Assembly: GCA_004151065.3 (NCBI GenBank) | Contig: NWUY0304403860.1 | Location: 1-12,005 of the forward strand | Reading direction: 5' to 3' | DNA from: Larix sibirica | Taxonomy: Eukaryota > Streptophyta > Pinopsida > Pinales > Pinaceae | Length of the DNA: 12,005 nucleotides | Shown: positions 1 through 7,410 of the stretch, piece by piece | Position numbering within the stretch: the first letter of the stretch is position 1 | Layout of the letters: each line of letters begins with the position of its first letter | Position numbers and translations under genes: made by a program | Notes under the pieces: model-generated | Database searches by the model: none | Told to the model about the DNA's origin: nothing | Seen by the model: only the letters and a program-made list of their open reading frames with translations

Positions 1-61
1 CTCGCATGCTGGGAGGCCTAACTTCCGAGAACACAACCGATCGAGCTAACTCTTGGGGCTT
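1..61 (-). repeat. possible tRNA-like SINE head, cut by window edge
   Basis: Read on the - strand, positions 48-37 give TAGCTCGATCGG, close to a pol III box A. About 36 nt further on, at the window edge, the strand reads GCATGCGAG, which is what usually precedes the TTCGA of a box B. The box B itself would lie outside the window, so this is an inference from half a promoter. The patch is clearly richer in GC than the AT-rich DNA beside it. It could instead be an LTR or an unrelated repeat end. Confidence 0.25.
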
Positions 62-196
62 TATTTATGAGAACAACATATTACATAAGGTTACGCGTTA
101 TAATATCTCCCCTATATCCCTTATACTACACTGTATAACACATTGCTACTCTTAATATAAAAATATAATTATTTCTAGATCAATTTAATTAATTTA
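62..196. other. AT-rich DNA, nothing recognised
   Basis: This stretch has many stops in all frames and no motif that I recognise. It is plain AT-rich flanking DNA between the tRNA-like patch and the first tandem duplication. Confidence 0.6.
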
Positions 197-358
197 TTCA
201 ATAATATTGTTTCCATAATATTTCTTTTCTATTTAATTACAAAATGCAGTTTTATAGTTAAACTAAGCTGGCTTCGTTGGTTTCGTTCAATAATGTTGTC
301 CTTCCTAATGTTTACTCTATATTGATTATAAAATATAATCTTATAATCAGACTATGTT
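197..358. repeat. imperfect ~89-bp tandem duplication
   Basis: Two adjacent diverged copies begin with TTCAATAAT(A/G)TTGT, at about 197 and about 286. Both continue through matching AT-rich text to a shared ATTA(C/T)AAAAT and then an ACTA(A/T)G end. The offset is about 89 bp and the copies differ at many positions, so the duplication is old. No coding sense is visible. Confidence 0.55.
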
Positions 359-770
359 AAAAAAAAAAGAAGGCGACGTATTAGGCCTTCCAACCACGGA
401 AGAACTCCTTTTTCATGCTTAAAGGACACAAAACATGAGCGTGCATTTAGAAATATTCCACGATCATACGCACATGACCCCTACCACTAGAGAACAAATC
501 TTTCCTTATCCACGACTATCTATGACCACTTCCTTTAAAACGTCTTTATTATCAAACTATATAATAGCAAGAAGCCTTAGTAAGGAACAAAAAGAAACAC
601 CGGGCTAAGAGATTACTAAAATTTAAGCCTAAAGTCAAAGGTCATTATCAAGATTCCTATGGGCTTACGTGGAAGGAGATACGCATGGGTTAAATTTGCA
701 TGTATATTAATATTTATTAATAGATATGGATTTTTAATAGATTGGGCTGTTTGAAAAATATGACAATATG
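359..770. other. intergenic stretch without a recognisable gene
   Basis: It starts with a poly(A) run. All frames are broken by stops and nothing exceeds about 50 codons. No splice-bounded exon, tRNA or known repeat could be identified. The base composition is a little less AT-biased than the first 350 bp, so it may be part of an old element, but I cannot name one. Confidence 0.5.
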
Positions 771-1528
771 ATATCATTGTGATTGAGAATTGAATCCAAA
801 ACTTTACATTAATGTGTATGTATTCTTAGTCAAAAGATCAAACTGAGGTGTTTGATAAAGTGTCCATTTCAAGTTGTAAGACAATATGGTGGTGTTGCAA
901 TTAATGGTTTCATTTGAAACAAACCAACAACCACCTTTTACTAATGGTAATGTATTCTTAATCAAACCACTAGTTTAGTGTGTTTAACATGGTACTCACT
1001 TTCATTGTAATTGTAAGATGGTATGGTGTTGTCATGACCAAGAGGTATGGTGATTGTGAATCAAAATGAGAATTAGGTATGATGATTGGGAATCAAAATG
1101 AGAATTTTATGGATCCTTAACCAAAATCTAAACTTTGTGGTTCTACAATGTACTCATTTTTAATGGAGTTGTTGCAGCCAAAAAGATTGCTTGAGAAGAA
1201 AACTGTAGATAGACCCTTAACCAAAACTCTAATTTAGGGAGTTGAATAAGGTATCCACTTTCAATGTAGTTGTAAGACATTGTATTATTTTTGTGATGAA
1301 GAGGATTGGTTGGGAATCGAACCAATAAACTTTTACTAATGGATGTGTAGGATCCTTAACCTAAAATCCAAACTAGGGCTTCAATAAGGTACCCACTTTC
1401 AATGGAGTTTTAGCACAATTTGTTGTTGTTGCGACCATGGGGACAATATGGTGTCATCATGAGCAAGAGGGCCACTTGGGAGTTGAACCAAAAACCTTTT
1501 ACTAATGGATGTGGATCTTTAACTAAAG

Positions 1529-1868
1529 TGCATATGAAAAATAAGAATGAATAAGGTGCAAATTGCTTGACTTACAACGGGGGCAAATCCAATCCCCACT
1601 TTGATGGATAGAATGTTAATTATAAGATATGCATCCGACATAAGTTAGGTAATCTTCTAAAATAAATTTGAACACAAACAATTAAATAAATGCCATTTCT
1701 TGTGGGCCCTATCTAACATGTGATTGTTATCTACATGATGTATTACAAACTATTAATACATTGACATATCTATATGGTAGATTTTTGTTCGACAATAATA
1801 TTTACTTTACTTTATAATTGCATGATTTAACAATAGTAAGTCACTTTTTAATAGCAGACTCTTTCACC
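1529..1868. repeat. second repeat module, copy 1
   Basis: It follows the array unit at 1495 and starts at GTGCATATGAA. It holds a GGGCAAATCC..CCCAC block near 1583 and ends with a GTGATTGTTATCTACATGATG...AATAATATTTACTTTAC block at about 1720-1813. The same blocks in the same order recur at 2755-3130, again directly after an array unit. This shows that unit and module were duplicated together. Confidence 0.6.
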
Positions 1869-2199
1869 TCTAACCTTTACTAATAGATATAAATATTTAA
1901 CTAAAACGTCAGATCAAGGTATTAGACAAGACATCCACTTTCATTAGGGTTTTAGGACAATATTGTGTCATCGCAACTAAGAAGGTTACTTAGGAATTAG
2001 AGCAATGACCTTTACTAATGCACATGGATCCTTAACAAACACCCCAAATTGGGGGATTCGAAAAAATACCCAATGTCATTAGAGTTATTGTGATCAAGAG
2101 GGTCGATTAGGAATCAACTAAACAAGTCTTTTACTAATGGATATGGACCCTTAACCAAAAATCTAGATTGAGATGTTCAATAAGGTACCCATTTTCACT

Positions 2200-2540
2200 A
2201 GCACCTCAAACTACAACAAAGATCCTATGTTTTTAATAAATCCTTTTCTATAATGCTAGTTAGCACATGCGGCATATCCATATGACTTAAAATGAAATGG
2301 TGATATATTGCGTTTTTTATTCCTAACTTGAGCCTTTAATCCATAAGGGTGGGTGCACTTTTCCTACTGCTTACTCTTCATAAAAGAGCTCAAAGGATTA
2401 TGGGTCAGCATTGGACCTCCTCTTATTTCGAGGGAAGCAAATAAAAGAATATGCCTACTCATGTAGCAAATGGGGAAAAAGTAGTTAACTTAGAGAAAAA
2501 AATTGTATATACACCCCTTATAAAACCTAACAAGAAAATA
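2200..2540. other. spacer inside the array, no gene seen
   Basis: This stretch interrupts the degenerate array between the units at about 2128 and 2585. It does not match the unit or the second module by eye. No open frame longer than about 40 codons and no RNA-like structure was noticed. It may be a separate insertion, but no terminal repeats or target duplication were found. Confidence 0.4.
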
Positions 2541-2754
2541 CGATATTGATGCGATAATTGGGCCACTTAGGGATCAAACTAATGACCTTTTACTAGTGTA
2601 TGTGGATCCTTCACTAAAATCACAAACCAAGGTGATTGTTGAGGTATTCACTTTCATTGGAGTTGTAGGGCAATATAGTGTTGCTGTGACCAAAAATCCC
2701 AATTAGGAATTGAACCAACAACCTTTTACAAATGGATATGGATCTAAAATTTGA

Positions 2755-3130
2755 GTGCATATGAACAATAAAAGCAAATAAGGAGCAAATTGCATGATCG
2801 TTACTAAGGGCAAATCCCAAGCCCACCATGATGGAGAGAGTGTTCATTGTAAAATATACATCCAATATAGAAATTGTAATTTCCATGATAAGTCAATGTC
2901 TCTTTTTTATTATGTTCAAAACATCCATATACTTTTCAATGTCATATCTTGTAGGCTCTCTCTAATATGTAATTGTTATTATATGTAATTATTATCTATA
3001 TGATATATTACAAACTATTATTACAATGATATATCCATCTCTCTAGTAAAATTTATGATCATGAATTTATTTCATGATAATATTTACTCTAATTTACATA
3101 TACATAATCAAAGTCTTTTTAAAAGATTCT
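2755..3130. repeat. second repeat module, copy 2
   Basis: This is a diverged copy of 1529-1868. It again begins GTGCATATGAA, shares the GGGCAAATCCCA block near 2809, and shares the TAATTGTTAT..ATGATATATTACAAACTATTA...GATAATATTTACTCTA block at about 2970-3092. The offset between copies is about 1.23 kb. Open frames on both strands cross this module but have no recognisable protein content. Confidence 0.6.
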
Positions 3131-3244
3131 ATCTTTTATGAAACAAACTAAACTATAATAACATCAAAATTTACATAATAAAAGTCTTTTTTTTTAAAGA
3201 TTCTATCTTTTATAAAACAAACTAAACTATAATAACATCAAATT
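3091..3244. repeat. ~77-bp tandem duplication
   Basis: Two adjacent copies share AAGTCTTTTT..AAAGATTCTATCTTTTAT and then AAACAAACTAAACTATAATAACATCAAA. Copy 1 spans about 3091-3168 and copy 2 about 3169-3244. They differ mainly in the length of the T-run and a few bases, so this duplication is much younger than the surrounding array. Confidence 0.85.
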
Positions 3245-3370
3245 TTTTTTCTTATATATGATTGTTTTCTACATTTAAAACTATTATTCAATGTCATATC
3301 CTTACAATAGAATTTTATTCCACAATAATATTTACTCTACTATTGTATATGATTAAATTAACTTTAAATC
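3242..3370. repeat. second repeat module, partial copy 3
   Basis: This fragment carries only the end of the module: CTTATATATGATTGTTTTCTAC, then a reduced AAACTATTA part, ATGTCATATCC, and ACAATAATATTTACTCTACT. It matches the same section of the modules at about 1700-1813 and 2944-3092. It lacks the first half of the module. Confidence 0.5.
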
Positions 3371-3850
3371 CCATTTGGTGAACCTACCTCCTACATAACA
3401 AACAACTAGAAACTAAACTACTGAACTATTGTGACACCCAAAACACACAATAACTCAGCTTTTATGACAACCAACACATAATTAAAGCTAGCATTAGTCC
3501 ATATGTCTACCCTACCATACCATACCCTACCTCACCTCACCTCACCCATAGTACAAACGGGTCTATTTTGGTTTACAAGGACCTACATCCACCAACACAC
3601 AACTATAATACCAAAGGAATTTTCCAAGCCAAGTCACATACAATGACATTTATCCAACCAACTTTACTTTCCCTAAGATTAATTCCTTCCTTCACCCCCA
3701 CGTTAAACTTGGCTTATGAAGTTGTTAAGTTTCTGTAGTGTACTGAAACAGACAAAATACCAAAATCTTCCGAGTCAGCTGTATGCATTATTTCGTTTTG
3801 GTTGGAGTGATCTTAGTCCACCGACCGGGACATCATCATTTGGTATTATT
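3371..3850. other. intergenic DNA with a short ACC/CTCAC-rich repeat
   Basis: No gene is visible. Between about 3507 and 3545 there is a low-complexity run built from CCATACC, CCCTACC and CTCAC steps, the last tandemly repeated. The rest has frequent stops in all frames. Position alone suggests it is the distal upstream region of the NET-like gene. Confidence 0.5.
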
Positions 3851-4083
3851 ATAATAGTAAGTAACTGCATGCACTGACTCATTCCATACTGTGCAGCTTT
3901 TTACTCCTTTTTTTCCCTTCTTTTTTTCATCTTTGAGTTGAACAGCAGGTGGTGGACAGTGTTCCAGAGCACTTGGAAATAAACACTATGATTATAAAGC
4001 ACATTTGCACTGATAGTATTTGCATAGATATAGACATAGATAGATAACAGTAGGTATGGGAATTGATTTGCAAAGCCAGAGCT
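3850..4083 (+). promoter_or_regulatory. possible core promoter region of the NET-like gene
   Basis: A pyrimidine-rich run (about 3897-3933) resembles the Y-patch of plant core promoters. TTATAAAG at 3992-3999 could serve as a TATA element about 30 bp before a start near 4025. A TGACTCA motif sits near 3874. These are weak, common motifs. The assignment rests mainly on the region lying ahead of a plausible leader exon and on the NET exon at 5851 having an acceptor, which requires an exon further upstream. Confidence 0.25.
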
Positions 4084-4129
4084 ATGATGGTGGATGAAGG
4101 AGCAATTGGTTTAGCTATGGCTCTTCAAG
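4025..4129 (+). other. candidate leader exon with short upstream ORF
   Basis: The exon starting at 5851 has an AG acceptor, so some upstream exon must exist. The best donor that I see downstream of the possible TATA is CAAG|GTCAAG after 4129. An ATGATGG start at 4084 opens a frame that reaches this donor in phase 1 (15 codons plus one base). Unspliced, the frame stops at 4204-4206. The transcription start is a guess. Other donors in 4130-5800 remain possible. Confidence 0.2.
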
Positions 4130-4356
4130 GTCAAGCTGACTCTACTTTCTCTCAAATGTTATGCTCTTGTTTTTTGTTTTTAACTTCTTTTCATGGTGTT
4201 TGCTGAATTCTCAGTGTTAAGATTTCTGTTAATGGTGGTTTTGAGTGGATTCCTTCATATGGGTGCTTGAGATAGGCTTTGAGTTTCCGTGGATTGCTGT
4301 CAAATGTGTTTGGGTTTGTCTGTATGATGGTCATATGAAGGGATATATAGTTGGGT

Positions 4357-4430
4357 CTTGTGATCTAGGAGTTTTGTTGTTGAGAATTGGGGCCTTGTGA
4401 TCTAGGAGTTCTGTTCTTGAGATTCTCAGA
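4357..4430. repeat. 37-bp tandem duplication
   Basis: CTTGTGATCTAGGAGTT occurs at 4357 and again at 4394, each followed by a TGTT.TTGAGA-like block. The copies are adjacent and nearly identical over the first 17 bp. Confidence 0.75.
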
Positions 4431-4490
4431 TTTTAGTAGTTGTAGGCGAGAGCTGATTCCAGCTGTTTTATAAGGTCAATGCTTGGAAGA

Positions 4491-4635
4491 GTTGGTCCTG
4501 AAAGGTCTTATTGGGTTGGTCCTGAAATGTGGGTCTCAAGGCCCTCCGTGTTGGTCCTGAAAAAGGGCACCAAGGCCCTGAAAGGTCTTACCGGGTTGGT
4601 TGCAGATGGATGGCGGGTTGGTTGCAGATGGATGG
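4491..4635. repeat. GC-richer patch of nested short duplications
   Basis: GTTGGTCCTGA occurs at 4491, 4515 and 4550. GAAAGGTCTTA occurs at 4500 and 4580, and AAGGCCCT occurs twice. A perfect 22-bp tandem pair beginning CGGGTTGGTTGCAG fills 4592-4613 and 4614-4635. The overlapping patterns indicate several rounds of slippage or duplication. Open frames of about 60-80 codons cross it on both strands but are explained by the low stop density of the repeat. Confidence 0.8.
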
Positions 4636-5850
4636 CCGTAGAAGTGGGTTTTGTTCTTCTTGTGACATAGTTTAGATGACTGACTTTTTCCAGGGAGTGG
4701 GGGGGATGGTTATGGGTGGTCCGTCTTCCAGTCTTATAGTTTTGCAAGTGCTCAATGCAGCTGTCAACTTGTATGTGATGGTACTCAAAGATCCCACGTT
4801 ACTCTATACTTATCTTCTTCCATAGGATGGGCTAATGGGCTGTAGCGAGAGGCAGGTCTCAAGTTTCATCCTCAACTCTCTTGCAGTAGCAGATAACCAA
4901 GTCTGCTATCATATAGATCTCCTTCTCGGAAGGAGGTTGATTATCCATGCTAGCTACCATTGGGTTTTTTGTGCTGGGGCACCTAGCATCATCTGTGTTG
5001 TCAGCTACCGGATACTCTTGTAATCGCCCCTGGTGCCAAGGGATAAATAAATGTTAACTTCACAATAAAAGGATGGGTACTTTGCAACTGTATTAAAATC
5101 CTAGCTAAAATTACAGATGCTAACAAAACAGTAAAGGATCGAAGGCAGTTGAATTTACAAGGTAAAGTGCTGTTGGACACCAAAATGTGGGCAACTGTTA
5201 AGTTGTTGAAATTAGCTGCCGAGTGCCCCAATTTTTCTTTGTGCCCATGCTATTGTGGGCGGTGGCAAAATCTAGGCTGGCTTGCTAGTATTCAGTGTTC
5301 TGGATTGTTATCTGTGTTCTTTATATTCTGATACTGTGCTGTCCAACGACTATAATTACACCATTTACTTATTAGTGCCAAGCAATAACCAAGTATTCAT
5401 GTAAGTGAAAACATAGACCAATATTAACTGTCAGTGTCCTAACTGTAGCTAGTAGACTAACTTTCTAGTGTGGAAACCATGTCCGGTTCTTCACATTGCA
5501 AATGCTGTGTGTGTAGAGCTGCGTCCCATTCTTTTCGGCCATTCAAAATTTGTTAAAATAAACTGGGGACATAATGTTGTCAGGAAGCCTATTGTTCATC
5601 CAGTGGAAAGTGGAAATGCAAAGATCTTCTTTCCTCCACCTTTTTCTCTGCTAAGTCTCTTTGATCTTGTTTTAAACTATTTCATTGCAAATGTGCTTTT
5701 AACACACTGTGCATCTATTTACTTTTGCGAGCCAGTTTTCACATATATTTCTTGGCAATGATGCGATGGTTGTCTGATGTTTCATCCCAGTTGGTCTATT
5801 GCAACGTTCAAACCCCATTTATATGACATTATTTTCATTTTGCATTGCAG

Positions 5851-6139
5851 GTGCCTTTTGTTTTGTAAATGAGTGGAATATTGCAACAACTTGTGGGAGC
5901 TACAGCAGGTACAAGTGTTAGCAGTCATGAAGCATCAAGGCCTGGTGCTTTGCTTATCCCAGAAAAGGTTCAAGTGAAGTGGCCTCATCGGGAAGCAATC
6001 TTACAACCTCAGCGTATTGTATACTGTGGCCCAATAAAACCAGCTATGTTGCAATCAGAATCTCACCGTTCTTATTCTTGGTGGTGGGATAGCCATTTGA
6101 GCCCAAAAAATTCAAAATGGCTTCAAGAAAACCTGACAG
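5851..6139 (+). other. exon carrying the NET start codon and NAB N-terminus
   Basis: The left edge is set by the acceptor TTTTGCATTGCAG ending at 5850, and the right edge by the donor ACAG|GTATAT after 6139. The first 18 bases would be untranslated if the ATG at 5869 is used, and an in-frame TAA sits immediately before that ATG (5866-5868). Both splice sites are close to the plant consensus and frame the only recognisable protein homology in the window. Confidence 0.7.
5869..6139 (+). CDS. NETWORKED (NET/KIP1-like) actin-binding protein, first coding exon only
   Basis: Residues about 66-90 read SYSWWWDSHLSPKNSKWLQE followed by NLT. This is the N-terminal signature of the NAB domain that plant NET proteins use to bind actin filaments, with the tryptophan cluster intact. 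The SPKNSKWLQENL wording is closest to the NET1 branch as I recall it, not to NET2-4. Known members link actin to membranes and end in long coiled coils. Those parts, and the rest of NAB, lie in later exons outside this window. The frame ends in phase 1 after 90 codons, and the split codon begins with G, which fits the acidic residue that normally follows. Start choice is uncertain. The ATG at 5869 is preceded directly by an in-frame TAA. The ATG at 6046 (residue 60) puts the NAB domain about six residues from the N-terminus, as in typical family members. The 59 extra residues match nothing that I know. A pseudogene fragment cannot be excluded, because no downstream exon is visible. Confidence 0.82.
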
Positions 6140-6782
6140 GTATATCTCTTTTTCTGACATTGCACATATTATTCTAGCAGTGCCAAAGGATGGACTAAAG
6201 CAATCTATGTGAATGCAATGTGATCTATCATTCCTCTGTTGCCAATGTGTGCATGGAGTCATGGGGTATGGCAAGTATGGTTCTAGTCTCTGATTCAAAT
6301 TTTATGCCCCGCAGAGGTAGGCAATGCTAAGTTCCTTCAAAAGCAATATGGGGATGAACATCCATAGCTTGTGGGTTGTTCTATGACACAATTATATGGA
6401 TGGATTTGCACTCGTAGGTTGTGACAACAGTTTGTCATGCATCTTATTCCTTGTATTTTTAGCCAATTCTCTACTTCTGCACTATCCATCATTCATGTAT
6501 ATCAGACTGAGGAGGTGTTATAGCTATGTGTCAATTCCAAGTTGGGTTGGTGTAAAACTGGGTAGACGAGATGCTTTTATTCTTAGGAGGTGTTAATGCT
6601 GCAACTGATTAGTCTTTTGTTATCGCTTTTGGATCTGGGATTGGAAGGCTTCTCCAAGTTAGATGCCTGTAAGGAAGAATCCTCTTCAGTTTTATGTTGT
6701 GCTATTTCTGCTTGTCTCATTTCTGCTGCTATTTTATATCTTGTCTAGTGGTGAAAGCCCGGACAGAAGAGGGCTTAATATT

Positions 6783-6795
6783 TGAGAAAGTCCTA
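6783..6795. repeat. SINE target-site duplication, left copy
   Basis: TGAGAAAGTCCTA is identical, 13 of 13 bases, to 6974-6986 on the other side of the insert. The bases outside the pair differ, so its limits are clear. Confidence 0.9.
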
Positions 6796-6973
6796 GCCCC
6801 GATGGGTGGACCAGTTGGTCGAAGCCCCCCGCTGCCAAGCTATTGGCCCTCTGTCACGAGATCGTGGGTTCGATCCTCTGGGTCCACCTGGGTCAGGCTC
6901 TTCAGCGTGGAGTCGACAGGAGGTGGCCCCTTCAGGTGGGCCTGCCTGGATTGTTTGAACAGATAAAAAAATG
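6796..6973 (+). mobile_element. tRNA-derived SINE
   Basis: This GC-rich 178-bp insert in AT-rich intron DNA has a pol III box A (TGGACCAGTTGG, 6807-6818) and box B (GGTTCGATCC, 6867-6876) 48 bp apart, and ends in an A-rich tail (ATAAAAAAATG). It is flanked by a perfect 13-bp direct repeat, TGAGAAAGTCCTA, at 6783-6795 and 6974-6986, which is the target-site duplication of a LINE-type retroposition. The wide A-B spacing and the GGTGGACCAGTTGGT opening recall a class II (Leu/Ser-type) tRNA, but the parent tRNA is an inference. GGTGGACC (6805-6812) is complementary to GGTCCACC (6881-6888), so the head could fold on itself. It lies in the sense direction of the NET gene. The intact duplication suggests a fairly recent insertion. 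I do not recognise the family name. Confidence 0.9.
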
Positions 6974-6986
6974 TGAGAAAGTCCTA
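6974..6986. repeat. SINE target-site duplication, right copy
   Basis: This copy follows the A-rich tail of the SINE directly and equals the left copy at 6783-6795. Confidence 0.9.
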
Positions 6987-7410
6987 AAAACTTAAGGTAT
7001 CATGCTAAGCTGTCCCAATTTTAGTGATACTGTTAAAGGGTATTTATTTTCTAAGAGGACCACCCTAATATTGATATAAATTTGCAATTCTAGGATCATT
7101 TTGTCATGGTCACCTTTTCATTTTGCATCAGCCGTCAACTAGAGAAACTTAGCCCTTATCAAAGATATGAAGCACTGACAGGTTCTATTTTGCAGTTGTA
7201 TATTGAAGACATCATCTTGGCTCTAGAAGGCATTGTTATCGTTGTTGTTTTCTATCAAGGATATTGCAAAGTCCTTATTATGAAACTGTTTGGCTCTTGC
7301 ATTATTTTGAATTAGTTTATGTGACATTGTTGTCTTTTGCCATTTAGCTTTGACTGCTGTTGAAATTAGTTGATCTTACTCACATTAGCAGTCACACCAT
7401 TATGAGTTGA
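6987..7410. other. intron sequence with one exon-like window
   Basis: No known gene was found. An open frame runs from 7106 to 7315 on the + strand without family resemblance. Within it, 7132-7181 has a good acceptor (TTTTGCATCAG) before it and a good donor (GACAG|GTTCTA) after it, and so could be spliced as a 50-nt cassette. This is noted as a finding, not as a gene. Confidence 0.35.

Larger units (their letters stand above)
780..2755. repeat. degenerate array of ~110-165 bp repeat units (about 11 copies)
   Basis: A recurring unit can be followed by the anchor CCTTTTACTAATGGAT..GGATCCTTAACC. Copies of this anchor, some damaged, lie near 804, 936, 1100, 1211, 1331, 1495, 1870, 2008, 2128, 2585 and 2722. 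After each anchor come a TTCAATAAGGTACCCACTTTC-like block, a GGAGTTGTAGGACAATATGGTG-like block cut short in some units, and a GACCAAGAGGG...GAATTGAACCAA block leading to the next anchor. Spacing is about 110-165 bp. The copies are heavily diverged and carry no shared open frame, so this is an old satellite-like or element-internal repeat rather than a gene. Short open frames here are chance. Confidence 0.7.
4130..5850 (+). other. probable 5' leader intron or untranslated region
   Basis: No coding exon was recognised between the candidate leader and the NET exon. Open frames of 60-97 codons occur on both strands but overlap each other and resemble no family that I know. The stretch ends with TTTTGCATTGCAG, a good plant 3' splice site just before 5851. 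It contains two short local duplications (4357-4430 and 4491-4635), a perfect 7-bp stem with a 3-nt loop at 4919-4935, and ATAAATAAA near 5043, which resembles a plant polyadenylation signal. Confidence 0.4.

Noticed and set aside
2620-2988. Overlapping open frames on both strands
   Set aside because: Both lie within the degenerate repeat array and module, and neither is kept open in sister copies.
4508-4747. 79-codon open frame on the - strand
   Set aside because: It lies over the short-repeat patch, overlaps another frame on the + strand, and is best explained by low stop density in the repeats.
5026-5050. Gene 3' end suggested by ATAAATAAA
   Set aside because: No coding region leads into it, and such AT-rich motifs are frequent here by chance.
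5468-5761. 97-codon open frame on the + strand before the NET exon
   Set aside because: No family resemblance and no splice boundaries that join it to the NET frame; its second half is hydrophobic, T-rich sequence.
6800-6880. Functional tRNA gene
   Set aside because: Box A and B are present, but no acceptor stem closes correctly; the A-rich tail and target duplication show it is a SINE head.
6694-6966. 90-codon open frame on the + strand
   Set aside because: Most of it is the GC-rich SINE, which is a non-coding retroposon.
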